From the NCBI RefSeq assembly GCF_002553505.1, contig NZ_PDCP01000034.1:1-63727 (forward strand): a stretch of 63,727 nt of DNA, given 5' to 3'. The stretch comes from Mycolicibacterium agri (GTDB lineage: Bacteria; Actinomycetota; Actinomycetes; Mycobacteriales; Mycobacteriaceae). The notes under the pieces are model-generated. The model was given only the letters and a program-made list of their open reading frames with translations, ran no database searches and had not been told where the DNA came from. Positions 17,373 through 27,222 of this stretch are shown in pieces. Numbering within the stretch: position 1 is the stretch's first letter; each line of letters begins with the position of its first letter. The translations under genes were made by a program, and so were the position numbers.

Positions 17373-18113
17373 TCAGCCGCCGGTGATGGTGCGCAACTGC
17401 TGCATGGCCGTTCCGTGCTCGCTGCGGCGCGCGGCCGGCTGCGGCGGCGGCTGTTGTTGCTGCTGCTGTGCGGCCTGTTGCTGCGCGGCCTGTTCGGCGG
17501 CGGCCTGCAATTGCCGTGCCATCGGCTCCGGCAGCTGGATTGGCAGCGGCGTGCGCACCGGCAACGGGGTGTTGCCGCGCCGAACGACCGTGTCCGCCAA
17601 CGCTTCTCGGGCTTCCTCACTGAGCGCATCGATGGTCTGGGCCGGCCCGTTGACCACACAGCGGATCATCCAGCGGTAGCCGTCGACGCCGATGAAACGC
17701 ACCACTCCGCCCTGCGCGGCGCCGACCACCTCGCGCCCCCACGGCCCGTCCTCGATGCGCACCTCGGAGGCTTCCTTGCGCAGCGACTCGGCCAGCTCAC
17801 TGGCGACCTCACGCCACAGCGGCGACGTCTTCGGCGCGGCATAGGCCGCGACGGTGAAGCGGCCGTTGGGTGTGACGACCCACACCGCGCTCGGCGCACC
17901 GCCCTCGGTGAGCTCGACTTGCACTTGCCCGGCAGCGGGCATCGGAATGAGCACCGAACCGAGATCCAGCCGCGCCACCTTGGCCGCTTCCGGATCGTCG
18001 AAATCGTCGATGTCGAACGGGCCGTCCAGCTCGTCGTCACCGAAGTCCGACTCGACCTGCACGGCCTCGTCGTCGTCGAAATCGTCGTCTTTGGCGTGTT
18101 TTCCCATAGCCAT
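17373..18113 (-). CDS. DUF3710 protein (Rv2696c)
   Basis: A 246-residue protein of the actinobacterial DUF3710 family, function unknown. The N-terminal 45 residues are strongly acidic (DDDFDDDEAVQVESDFGDDE). The folded core contains AVWVVTPNGRFTVAAYAAP and VVRFIGVDGYRWMIR. The C-terminal tail is glutamine-rich (QQQAAQQQQQQ) and proline-rich. The ATG at 18113 shares a base with the dut stop, and an overlapping GTG at 18116 is an alternative. Co-transcription with dut is likely. Confidence 0.85.
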   Translation of the reverse strand: MAMGKHAKDDDFDDDEAVQVESDFGDDELDGPFDIDDFDDPEAAKVARLDLGSVLIPMPAAGQVQVELTEGGAPSAVWVVTPNGRFTVAAYAAPKTSPLWREVASELAESLRKEASEVRIEDGPWGREVVGAAQGGVVRFIGVDGYRWMIRCVVNGPAQTIDALSEEAREALADTVVRRGNTPLPVRTPLPIQLPEPMARQLQAAAEQAAQQQAAQQQQQQPPPQPAARRSEHGTAMQQLRTITGG

Positions 18114-18577
18114 CACAAACTCGCATGTCCGCCGGAAGAACCGTAGCCGCCCTCGCCACGGGTAGTGCCCGCCAAGCCCGCCTCGTCGAACGAGGTCACC
18201 TCGACCAGCTCAGGCAACTCCACTCGCTGCACCAGCAGCTGAGCGATCCGATCGCCCCGGTGCACGACGATGGGCTCCTCGGGATCCAGGTTGATCAGCG
18301 ACACCTTGATCTCGCCGCGGTAGCCGGCGTCGATCGTCCCCGGGCTGTTGACGATCGAAAGTCCCACGCGCGCAGCCAATCCCGACCGCGGATGCACCAA
18401 CCCCACCATCCCGTGCGGAATGGCCACCGCGATGCCCGTCGGCACGAGAGCGCGATGGCCGGGCGCCAGCGTGACGTCGATCGCACTGAACAGATCGATG
18501 CCGGCGTCGCCGTCGTGGGCACGGCTGGGCATCGGCAAATCGCGGTCTAGGCGCACTACTGCCAAAGGGGTGGACAC
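18113..18577 (-). CDS. dut: dUTP diphosphatase
   Basis: A 154-residue trimeric dUTPase that hydrolyses dUTP to dUMP, limiting uracil in DNA and feeding thymidylate synthesis. All five family motifs are visible, including DGDAGIDLFSA, PRSGLAARVGLS, GTIDAGYRGEI, GDRIAQLLVQ and the C-terminal P-loop-like RGEGGYGSSG. The GTG at 18577 (VSTPLAVVRLD) gives the exact M. tuberculosis length. The gene reads away from the DUF3093 gene over a 24-base gap and is followed without a gap by the DUF3710 gene. Confidence 0.95.
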   Translation of the reverse strand: MSTPLAVVRLDRDLPMPSRAHDGDAGIDLFSAIDVTLAPGHRALVPTGIAVAIPHGMVGLVHPRSGLAARVGLSIVNSPGTIDAGYRGEIKVSLINLDPEEPIVVHRGDRIAQLLVQRVELPELVEVTSFDEAGLAGTTRGEGGYGSSGGHASL

Positions 18578-18601
18578 GAGGCTGAGATTACCCTTGGCCA
18601 C

Positions 18602-19087
18602 GTGTCAGACACGCGCGCAGCACCACAAGTCGTGCGGTATTCCGAGCGGCTTCGGGTGCCGTGGTGGTGGTGGCCGCCCGGCCTGGGCCTGGCCGCGCTC
18701 ATCGCCGTCGAGGTGAACATGGGAGTTCGCAGCCTGCCCGACTGGGTGCCCTACGCCGTGCTGCTGCCCGTGGCCGCTGTCGTGCTGGTGTGGTTCGGCA
18801 GAACCGAGGTGCGGGTGGTGTCCGGCACCGGTCCCGACCAGGAGACCGAACTGTGGGTCGGTGACGCGCACCTGCCCGTCAGCGTGATCTCTCGGTCGGC
18901 CGAGGTGCCGCGGTCAGCCAAATCCGCCGCCCTCGGGCGCCAGCTGGATCCGGCCGCATACGTCGTGCACCGGGCCTGGGTTGGTCCTATGGTGTTGGTC
19001 GTCCTCGACGACCCGGACGATCCGACGCCGTACTGGCTCATCAGTAGCCGCCACCCGGAACGGGTGTTGGCCGCGCTGCGCAGCTGA
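18602..19087 (+). CDS. DUF3093 membrane protein (Rv2698)
   Basis: A 161-residue protein starting from GTG 18602. Two hydrophobic helices near the N-terminus (WWWPPGLGLAALIAVEVNMG and VPYAVLLPVAAVVLVWFG) precede a soluble domain ending DDPTPYWLISSRHPERVLAA, typical of DUF3093. Function unknown. It is divergent from dut with only 24 bases between starts, so the promoters must overlap or the mRNAs be leaderless. Confidence 0.85.
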   Translation: MSDTRAAPQVVRYSERLRVPWWWWPPGLGLAALIAVEVNMGVRSLPDWVPYAVLLPVAAVVLVWFGRTEVRVVSGTGPDQETELWVGDAHLPVSVISRSAEVPRSAKSAALGRQLDPAAYVVHRAWVGPMVLVVLDDPDDPTPYWLISSRHPERVLAALRS

Positions 19088-19115
19088 GCCGCGCTTCCCG
19101 CCACTGACGTGCGCT

Positions 19116-19418
19116 CTAGGCGGCGCAGTCAGAGCAGATCATCACGCCGTTCTTCTCGCTGGCGAGCCGGCTGCGGTGGTGCACCAAAAAGCAGCTCGAG
19201 CAGGTGAACTCGTCAGCCTGCTTCGGGATCACCCGCACCGACAGTTCCTCCCCGGACAGGTCGGCACCAGGCAGTTCGAAGCTTTCGGCGGTTTCTGACT
19301 CGTCGACGTCCACTACGGCTGATTGAGCTTCATTGCGCCGAGCCTTCAGTTCCTCAAGCGAGTCCTCGGAAACGTCGTCGGTCTCGGTGCGCCGTGGGGC
19401 GTCGTAGTCGGTAGCCAT
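19116..19418 (-). CDS. DUF4193 zinc-ribbon-like protein (Rv2699c)
   Basis: A 100-residue acidic protein. The C-terminal part has two cysteine pairs, CSSC (in EFTCSSCFLVHHRSRL) and CSDC (GVMICSDCAA), consistent with a small zinc ribbon. The DUF4193 family is confined to actinobacteria and has no known function. It reads away from cei over a 162-base gap that holds a CRP-type site. Confidence 0.88.
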   Translation of the reverse strand: MATDYDAPRRTETDDVSEDSLEELKARRNEAQSAVVDVDESETAESFELPGADLSGEELSVRVIPKQADEFTCSSCFLVHHRSRLASEKNGVMICSDCAA

Positions 19419-19511
19419 CTTTGTCCCCTCCGTGAACCTTGCGACAGAGCTTTGTACCAGCGTCGAACGCTTGCGCCAAACGATTCGTGCCCATATTGCA
19501 GTCTGAACAAG

Positions 19512-19527
19512 TGTGATTTACGTCACA
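19512..19527. promoter_or_regulatory. CRP-type binding site TGTGA-N6-TCACA
   Basis: TGTGATTTACGTCACA exactly matches the palindromic consensus recognised by mycobacterial CRP (Rv3676 family). It lies 54 bases upstream of the cei GTG and 94 bases upstream of the DUF4193 ATG. From this place it could act on either promoter; the direction of the effect cannot be deduced. Confidence 0.7.
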
Positions 19528-19580
19528 ATAGCTTGCTGACCGGCGCCGGGGGCCGACACCGAGAGTTTTAGAGTGCAGGG

Positions 19581-20234
19581 GTGGTCGCACAAATCACCCA
19601 GGGCACGGCGTTCGACAGACACGGTCGGCCCTTCCGCCGGCGCAACTACCTGCCCGGGATCCTGATGTTCGCGGTGCTGGCGGTGGCGACGATGACCATC
19701 TGGGTGATGGCGCTGAACCGGCCGGTCGACGTCGCCGAGCCCGTGGCCTGCAATCCGCCGGCAAATACACCCAACGACCCGGCCCTGCCCAAGCTGGGCG
19801 AACAGGTCAACCGCGCGTCGATGACGGAGGTCAGCCCCGCCCATCTCGTCGACACCAAGGTCCGCGTCCTCAACGCCAGCGGCCGGGGTGGGCAGGCCGC
19901 CGACGTGGCCAGTCAGTTGCGCGACCTCGGGTTCGCCGAGCCGGTCGCCGAGAACGACCCGCTCTATGCCAACAACCGGCTGGCGTGCCAGGGCCAGATC
20001 CGGTTCGGGCCCAACGGCAGGGCGGCCGCCGCGGCGGTGTGGCTGGTCGCCCCGTGCGTCGAGCTGTATCAGGACGAACGGCCCGACGACACCGTGGATC
20101 TGGCGATCGGCACCGAGTTCAACGAGTTGGCGCGCAACGACGACATCGACGCGGTGCTGTCCAGCCTGCGGCCCGACGCCACTCAGCCCGCCGACCCGGC
20201 ACTGCTGTCGAAGATCCACAGCGGAACCTGCTGA
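19581..20234 (+). CDS. cei: Cell envelope integrity protein Cei (LytR_C domain)
   Basis: A 217-residue membrane-anchored protein corresponding to Rv2700. One N-terminal helix (YLPGILMFAVLAVATMTIWV) places the rest outside the membrane. Two extracytoplasmic parts follow: a LytR_C-like domain beginning TKVRVLNASGRGGQAADVAS, and a second region ending in a cysteine (HSGTC). Rv2700 has been linked to cell envelope integrity and virulence in M. tuberculosis. The GTG at 19581 follows GTGCAGGG. A CRP-type site lies upstream. Confidence 0.88.
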   Translation: MVAQITQGTAFDRHGRPFRRRNYLPGILMFAVLAVATMTIWVMALNRPVDVAEPVACNPPANTPNDPALPKLGEQVNRASMTEVSPAHLVDTKVRVLNASGRGGQAADVASQLRDLGFAEPVAENDPLYANNRLACQGQIRFGPNGRAAAAAVWLVAPCVELYQDERPDDTVDLAIGTEFNELARNDDIDAVLSSLRPDATQPADPALLSKIHSGTC

Positions 20235-20263
20235 CCGATAGCGCTGCGGCACAACATCTTCCG

Positions 20264-21112
20264 TTAGCCGACGCCCGCGTCGCGCAGTGCGCTGGTCAGC
20301 GTGGCTTCGACGCCCGGCGCGGCGGCCACCACCGTCCCGCCGCCGCCGACCGCTCCGCTGGGAGCCGGTAGCCGCACCCGCGCACCGGCCTCCGCCGCGA
20401 TCAGCGCGCCCGCCGCCCAGTCCCACACGTTGAGGTTCTCCTCGTAGTAGGCGTCGAGTTGGCCCGCGGCAACGTGGCACAGGTCCAGCGCCGCCGAGCC
20501 GAACCGACGGATGTCGCGGACCCGCGGCAGCAGCGTCGCCAGCACCGCCGCCTGGCGCTGACGAAGATCCGGGTCGTAGGCAAAACCGGTGCCCACCAAC
20601 GTCATTGACAGATCGCCGACGTCGCTGCAGCGCAGCGGCGTGGTCGTGGTGCCGCGGCGCAGCTGAGCACCGTGACCCAGTGCTGCCGAATACAGCGAGC
20701 CTTCGGCGACGTGGGCGACGGCGCCCGCCACCGATCGGCCGTCGACCTGGGCGGCCACCGACACGGCGTAGGCGGGCAACCCGTAGACGAAGTTCACGGT
20801 GCCGTCGATCGGGTCGACCACCCAGGTGACCGCGCCCGCGGACTCCCGCGGCGCGCCCCCGCCCTCCTCGCCGAGGACATGCTCGCCCGGTCGCAGTTCG
20901 GCGAGCCGATCGCGCACCAGCCGTTCGGTTTCGGTGTCGACGATGGTCACCGGGTCGGTCGGGGAGCTCTTGGTGCGCACCGCCGGTCCGCCCGATTCCG
21001 GCGCGTCCGTGAACACCTCTTCCCTGCGCCGCCGCACGAAGTCGGCCGCTTCGACCGCCAGGCGCTCGGCGACCGAGCGCAATTCCACCGGGTCCTGCTC
21101 GAGACTTTCCAC
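20264..21112 (-). CDS. suhB: Inositol monophosphatase family protein SuhB
   Basis: A 282-residue phosphatase of the IMPase family, which removes phosphate from inositol phosphates on the route to mycobacterial phosphoinositides and mycothiol. Metal-binding motifs are GEEGGG, DPIDGTVNFVYGLP and WDWAAGALIAAEAGA. The GTG at 21112 (VESLEQDPVELRSVAERL) is the best in-frame start; a TTG at 21130 is possible, and anything further upstream would overlap ppgK. The two genes are divergent with an 82-base gap. Confidence 0.9.
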   Translation of the reverse strand: MESLEQDPVELRSVAERLAVEAADFVRRRREEVFTDAPESGGPAVRTKSSPTDPVTIVDTETERLVRDRLAELRPGEHVLGEEGGGAPRESAGAVTWVVDPIDGTVNFVYGLPAYAVSVAAQVDGRSVAGAVAHVAEGSLYSAALGHGAQLRRGTTTTPLRCSDVGDLSMTLVGTGFAYDPDLRQRQAAVLATLLPRVRDIRRFGSAALDLCHVAAGQLDAYYEENLNVWDWAAGALIAAEAGARVRLPAPSGAVGGGGTVVAAAPGVEATLTSALRDAGVG

Positions 21113-21194
21113 CGGTTCATCGCAACACAAGTTGTTGGCACCGGTTGCGCAGCACGCCCACTTAAGGGCTTCGGAGCTACTAGTGTGTGGGCAC

Positions 21195-22004
21195 ATGACC
21201 GCTACCGACACGCCCGCCGCCGAGCCCAGCACCAACGGTGCTCCGCAACACCGGGGATTCGGCGTTGACGTGGGCGGCAGCGGCGTCAAGGGCGGCATCG
21301 TCGACCTCGACACCGGCAAGCTGATCGGCGAACGATTCAAGATCGCCACCCCGAAGCCGGCCACCCCCGAGGCGGTCAGCAAGACCGTCGCCGCCGTCGT
21401 CCGCGAGTTCGGCTGGACCGAGAAGGTCGGCGTCACCTACCCCGGCGTGGTCACCGACGGCATCGTGCGCACCGCCGCCAACGTCGACAAGGGCTGGATC
21501 GGCTGCAACGCCGCGGAGTTCTTCAGCAGGCAACTGGACGGGCAACCGGTGACGGTTCTCAACGACGCCGACGCGGCGGGCCTGGCCGAGGAGAAGTTCG
21601 GCGCGGGCCGCGACAACACGGGCGTGATTGTGTTGCTGACATTCGGCACCGGGATCGGTTCGGCGGTGATTCACAACGGCGTGTTGCTGCCGAACACGGA
21701 GTTCGGCCACCTCGAAGTCGGCGGCAAAGAAGCCGAACACCGGGCCGCCTCGTCGGTCAAGGAGGCCAAGAAGTGGAGCTACGAGCGCTGGACCAAAGAG
21801 GTCACCAAGGTGCTCGTCGCGATCGAAAACGCAATCTGGCCCGACCTGTTCATCGCCGGCGGCGGGATCAGCCGCAAAGCCGACAAATGGATTCCGCTGC
21901 TGAAGATCCGCACGCCCATCGTTGCCGCCACCCTGCAGAACACCGCGGGCATCGTCGGTGCCGCGATGGCCGCCGACGTGGACGTCACTGCTACTGCCAA
22001 GTAG
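21195..22004 (+). CDS. ppgK: Polyphosphate glucokinase
   Basis: A 269-residue ROK-family kinase that phosphorylates glucose with polyphosphate or ATP. It has the ATP/polyP loop GVDVGGSGVKGGIVDLDTG, the catalytic region VTVLNDADAAGLAEEKFGAG and GTGIGSAVI, and the late glycine loop FIAGGGISRKADKW. The ATG at 21195 follows GTGTGGGCAC. The gene precedes sigA on the same strand with a 216-base gap, and is separate from suhB, which faces away. Confidence 0.94.
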   Translation: MTATDTPAAEPSTNGAPQHRGFGVDVGGSGVKGGIVDLDTGKLIGERFKIATPKPATPEAVSKTVAAVVREFGWTEKVGVTYPGVVTDGIVRTAANVDKGWIGCNAAEFFSRQLDGQPVTVLNDADAAGLAEEKFGAGRDNTGVIVLLTFGTGIGSAVIHNGVLLPNTEFGHLEVGGKEAEHRAASSVKEAKKWSYERWTKEVTKVLVAIENAIWPDLFIAGGGISRKADKWIPLLKIRTPIVAATLQNTAGIVGAAMAADVDVTATAK

Positions 22005-22220
22005 CACACGTCACAATTGCTGGAAACACGGATTGCGGTGTGTCAATTTGCCGCACGGCGCAGCGTTATCCAACACTGTCGTTACAATGGTCGTCGGCGG
22101 CCGCACCGGAGAAGCGGCGAAGTAACCGAGAAGGTATCAACGCCACATTCGACATAGAAGACGCTTTTCGATGGTGCATGCCCCCGAGACCATCGGAATC
22201 CCCAGGACCGAAAGGGTGAC

Positions 22221-23744
<1,524 letters not shown>

Positions 23745-23750
23745 ACCGCC

Positions 23751-24401
23751 TCAGCACGCTCCGGGGAAGTTCAGGCCGAACGGGTTCGGGATACAAGGGC
23801 CATTCGGCGGCGGTGCGTCGTCGGCTGCCGGCTCCGGTGCCGGAGCGCGTTCTGCAGGTGGCGGGGCCTCTGCAGGAGCAGGCTGCTCGGCCACGACCGG
23901 CTTGGGTTCCTCCGGAGGGGCCGCCGGCGGCGGTGGCGGTGGCGCGGGCACACATTTGAACGCGGTGAGGCTGTCCCACGTACCCGAGTCGGCGCCGTCA
24001 CGGAACGTGTAGCTGCCATGTCCCCTGTCGTCGCCGCCCACCGCGCCGTCGAGGACCAACGGCGTATAGGAGCGGCCGCTGCCCTGACGGCTGACCTCCA
24101 GGTGGATCTTGTTGCCGTTGATGTCGCCGACCACGGTGCCGGGCATGCTCGTCCCGTTGGGATAGAACGTGGTGCCCTTTGTGTCAACGTGCGTGCCGCC
24201 GGCGACGGTGGAGAACTTCGTCTCGCCGATGTTCGGATAGTGCAAAACGACTTCCCCGCCGGGAAACTGGTAGCCCGCGCACGCATTCGGTGCAAGCGGA
24301 GCGGGCGGATAGGCGTGGGCGGGTGCGGGGCTTCCCAGAAGCGTGGCCGCGGCGACCACCACTGCGCCGCCCGTGAGTTTCTTGCCGTACGAGGAAGACA
24401 T
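23751..24401 (-). CDS. Secreted protein with proline-rich C-terminal tail
   Basis: A 216-residue protein with a signal peptide (KKLTGGAVVVAAATLLGSPA, cleavage near AHA). The globular part holds several glycine/threonine-rich strands (GSGRSYTPLVLDGAVGGDD) and four cysteines in the mature protein, two near the very C-terminus (PCIPNPFGLNFPGAC). Between them lies a long Pro/Ala/Glu linker (APPEEPKPVVAEQPAPAEAP). No family was recognised. Convergent with sigA with a 6-base gap and on the same strand as a second secreted protein upstream. Confidence 0.75.
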   Translation of the reverse strand: MSSSYGKKLTGGAVVVAAATLLGSPAPAHAYPPAPLAPNACAGYQFPGGEVVLHYPNIGETKFSTVAGGTHVDTKGTTFYPNGTSMPGTVVGDINGNKIHLEVSRQGSGRSYTPLVLDGAVGGDDRGHGSYTFRDGADSGTWDSLTAFKCVPAPPPPPPAAPPEEPKPVVAEQPAPAEAPPPAERAPAPEPAADDAPPPNGPCIPNPFGLNFPGAC

Positions 24402-24481
24402 GAGCGGACGCTAACAACGCGCGAGCAGCCAAGATATAGGGTGATTCCCTAGATTTCGGCGGATGTCGGACGCGCGTTGAG

Positions 24482-25093
24482 TCAGCCGACCACGTCGAAC
24501 GCGACTCGCTTGACCAGAAGATCCCCCGCGGGCAGACAACTGGTGCCCTGGTCGGCGGAGAATCCGTCGCACACCGGGCCGGACAGCTTCCAATACACCT
24601 CGGCGACGTGTCGCCCGACCGGCAGCGGGTTCAGCGCGCCAAGATTCGAGGTGTTGATGGCAGGCAGGCCGGGCGCTTCGGGAAGCTGGCCCACCCAGAT
24701 CTTGTTGTCGGCGGGAAACGACCGGTTGAATCCGGAACCGGCGCCTCCGTCAACGATGTATTCGACGGACTTGAGTTTGCCCCGGAAGTCGGCCGTCGGC
24801 GTGGGGTAATCGGTGGCAAAACCCGGCGGCTTCTGGTCGAATGCGTCGGCCATGATCCACGGGACCGACACCGCCCACCGCTCGCCCGCCGCGAGCTGGG
24901 TGCAGTCGGACGTGACGACCGCGACCGAGTAGCCGTACTGGTTCTTCAGCGCAGTACCGCTCGACGAGACGCACGGCTCGTCGGTTGCCCACTTCGCGAC
25001 CGCCGACGGCGCGGCCGCCAACGCCGCCGAGCAAACGACGCCGGTGCAGACCAGCGCGCGCCAAACCCCACGAAAATTGGCAAGTATCGGCAT
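24482..25093 (-). CDS. Secreted protein of unknown function
   Basis: A 203-residue protein with a clear signal peptide (ALVCTGVVCSAALAAAPSAV, cleavage near AVA). The mature chain has four cysteines (DEPCVSSS, TSDCTQLA, GPVCDGF, GTSCLPAG) that could pair as two disulfides, and ends in DLLVKRVAFDVVG. No family was recognised. It lies just upstream of the other secreted gene on the same strand (80-base gap). The 170 bases upstream of it show no feature I can name. Confidence 0.75.
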   Translation of the reverse strand: MPILANFRGVWRALVCTGVVCSAALAAAPSAVAKWATDEPCVSSSGTALKNQYGYSVAVVTSDCTQLAAGERWAVSVPWIMADAFDQKPPGFATDYPTPTADFRGKLKSVEYIVDGGAGSGFNRSFPADNKIWVGQLPEAPGLPAINTSNLGALNPLPVGRHVAEVYWKLSGPVCDGFSADQGTSCLPAGDLLVKRVAFDVVG

Positions 25094-25263
25094 CGCCGCC
25101 CCTCCCCTTTGCTACCAATGCACTAAGCCAACTGCCAGCGAAGGGTGGAAGTCAACGAGCTCGCAAAGGTTGACGACTGCGACAATAACCGTGAACAGTA
25201 CAACTCGTCGTCAGCCCGCAAATGCGTTGCGGCAGAGCGTTTGTCGGCGCTCATGTTGCGCCA

Positions 25264-26043
25264 TCACTTCTTCTTGGGGCGCACTTTGTATGTGGCAGGC
25301 CATGATTCGCGGGTCTCGTCGGAAGACAGCGGGACGCCCTTGCTGCCGATGCGAATGTCGTACGGCTCCTTGTTGGGCCCGACTTCGCGTTTGACCGCCT
25401 CGGTGGCCGCATACATCAACTGGTCGATCTCGGCTTCGGCGAACGTGACGAAGGATGTCTTGCGCACCTCGTCGTCGCCGGGCGCCATCCTCTCCGGTAA
25501 CACTCGCGATGCCAGCGCCGCCAGGCCAAGCAGCGTGAACGGGATGACCCAGTAGCAGACGAACGACAGCGGCGTCCTGGTGTCGAGAATCGTTGCCTCG
25601 CCGTAGACGATCGGCGGGATCATCGACGACACCGTCATGCCGCCGAACGCGGCGATCCAGATCCAGGTCAGCAGCGTGGTGATGCGCTTGAACGTATCGC
25701 TCTCGATCACCTCTTCGGGCTGGTCGACTTCGGCGAACTCCCGCACGAACGGCCGACCGGCCAGCAGGCTGCCCAGCGCCACCAGGAAGATGCCGGCGTT
25801 GCTCAGCGGCTGCATCCATTGCTCCATGAACGTCTGGCTCACCGTGAACGTCAGGATCGCCAGCACGACGAAGACAGCCATGGCCCCGACCTCCAGGGTT
25901 CGGCCCGGTGTGCCCTTCATCCGCCCGATCACGAACGACGCCACCGCGACCGCAAGCGCGACCAGCACGGCGGTCTCGAAGGGCACATTGCCGACCAGCA
26001 CCCAGTAAACGATCCAGGGCGCGAAACCCACCAGAATGCTCAC
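25264..26043 (-). CDS. Multi-pass membrane protein with cytoplasmic C-terminal domain
   Basis: A 259-residue protein with about six hydrophobic helices in the first 180 residues (for example VPFETAVLVALAVAVASFVI and LEVGAMAVFVVLAILTFTVS), followed by a charged domain of roughly 80 residues ending in a lysine cluster (VRPKKK). I do not recognise the family. The gene is divergent from the RidA gene, with starts 62 bases apart. Confidence 0.7.
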   Translation of the reverse strand: MSILVGFAPWIVYWVLVGNVPFETAVLVALAVAVASFVIGRMKGTPGRTLEVGAMAVFVVLAILTFTVSQTFMEQWMQPLSNAGIFLVALGSLLAGRPFVREFAEVDQPEEVIESDTFKRITTLLTWIWIAAFGGMTVSSMIPPIVYGEATILDTRTPLSFVCYWVIPFTLLGLAALASRVLPERMAPGDDEVRKTSFVTFAEAEIDQLMYAATEAVKREVGPNKEPYDIRIGSKGVPLSSDETRESWPATYKVRPKKK

Positions 26044-26104
26044 GGTGGGTCAGTGTAGGGAGTGGCGCTTCGCCGAGGCGACACTCCGCAGTAATTTTGT
26101 AACG

Positions 26105-26512
26105 GTGAGTCCTCGCCTCAACGTCTCGTCGGGATCCGAGTTCGAAAAAGTGGTCGGATACTCGCGTGCGGTGCGCATCGGACCCCACGTCGCGGTGTCC
26201 GGCACCACCGCCGCGGGTGACACGATCGCCGATCAGACGCGAAATGCGTTGCGACGCATAGAGATCGCACTCGCCGAGGCAGGCGCGTCGTTGACCGATG
26301 TGATCCGGACCCGGATGTTTGTCACCGAAATCTCCCGGTGGCGGGAGGTGGGGGCCGTGCACGCCGAGGTGTTCGGCGACATCCGGCCTGCGGCCACGCT
26401 GGTGGAGGTGTCGGCGCTCGTGTCGCCGGAGTTGATGGTCGAGATCGAGGCCGACGCCTACGTGCCGGACAAGTCCAGCGGCGCGAACGAGCCGTCCGGC
26501 CCCGGCAGGTAG
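26105..26512 (+). CDS. RidA/YjgF-family protein (Rv2704)
   Basis: A 135-residue protein of the RidA family, small trimeric enzymes that hydrolyse reactive enamine/imine intermediates. Visible features are YSRAVRIGPHVAVSGTTA near the N-terminus, DVIRTRMFVTEI, and the C-terminal ATLVEVSALVSPELMVEIEA. The usual substrate-binding arginine is seen in VIRTRMF. A GTG at 26105 is taken as start because family homology begins there. The 3' end overlaps the convergent DUF952 gene by 55 bases. Confidence 0.85.
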   Translation: MSPRLNVSSGSEFEKVVGYSRAVRIGPHVAVSGTTAAGDTIADQTRNALRRIEIALAEAGASLTDVIRTRMFVTEISRWREVGAVHAEVFGDIRPAATLVEVSALVSPELMVEIEADAYVPDKSSGANEPSGPGR

Positions 26513-26808
26513 GGCGTGACACTGCTCACAGCCGCGATCGGCAGCGGTCCATACAAATGCGGGAAGAGCATCGACGCCGGATCGGTGGGTACGCCCGGCT
26601 CCCACCGCACGCGAGCGGTCAACCGGTCGGGGTCGACATGTAACAGCATCAGATCGGTGCGGCCGGCGTAGAGCCGATTGGCGGGCAGATGCACCTGGTC
26701 AGGGGCGGAAAGGTGGATGAAGCCAACGTCATCGAGCGACGACGGGCGGTGCTCGCCGCGCTCCTGGGCAAGGCGCCAGTCGTCAATGGCACAGATGTGC
26801 AGAAGCAT
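26458..26808 (-). CDS. DUF952 protein (Rv2705c)
   Basis: A 116-residue protein of DUF952, a small fold related to tRNA 2'-phosphotransferase/ART-like domains. Motifs are LLHICAIDDWRLA at the N-terminus and GFIHLSAPDQVHLPANRLY, with the family's FIHLS. The ATG at 26808 is used; a GTG at 26823 would add five residues. Function unknown. It shares 55 bases with the convergent RidA gene. Confidence 0.85.
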   Translation of the reverse strand: MLLHICAIDDWRLAQERGEHRPSSLDDVGFIHLSAPDQVHLPANRLYAGRTDLMLLHVDPDRLTARVRWEPGVPTDPASMLFPHLYGPLPIAAVSSVTPYLPGPDGSFAPLDLSGT

Positions 26809-26965
26809 CTCTTCAGCGTGCACGGTCGGCAACTTCGCTAGCCGTGAAAAACGACACACCCGGGTACGGCCGGGGAACAACGCTCAAACCGAATACGTCT
26901 GAGAGAGTGGAGATGCGCCAAAGCGGGTATTAACCCGGCACCACACGAGCAGATGCGGAGGAGCC

Positions 26966-27166
26966 ATGAACGCAACTCTGACCAGTCCGCCACTGACCCG
27001 GGCTGATCGCTGCGATCGTTGCGGCGCCGCTGCTCGCGTTCGGGCGAAGTTACCGTCGGGAGGCGAGTTGCTGTTTTGCCAGCATCACGCCAACGAACAC
27101 GAGGCCAAGCTTGTTGAGTTGGCGGCAGTGCTGGAAGTCAGCCCATCGGAACCGGTCGACGCCTAA
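26966..27166 (+). CDS. DUF7455-type small zinc-binding protein
   Basis: A 66-residue protein with CDRCGAAARVRAKLPSGGEL followed by LLFCQHHANEHEAKL, a C-x2-C then C-x-H-H pattern consistent with one zinc ion. Such short proteins are common beside sigma factor genes in actinobacteria and have no known role. An AGGAGCC directly before the ATG gives a good ribosome binding site. The 157-base gap upstream shows no other feature. Confidence 0.75.
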   Translation: MNATLTSPPLTRADRCDRCGAAARVRAKLPSGGELLFCQHHANEHEAKLVELAAVLEVSPSEPVDA

Positions 27167-27222
27167 CCCGATAACCCCCAGCCTGGGTACGACGACGCTA
27201 CGTCAGGAATGCTGGACTGGTC

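Noticed and set aside
22083..22088. sigA promoter at TACAAT
   Set aside because: No acceptable -35 at 16-18 bases; not listed as a feature.
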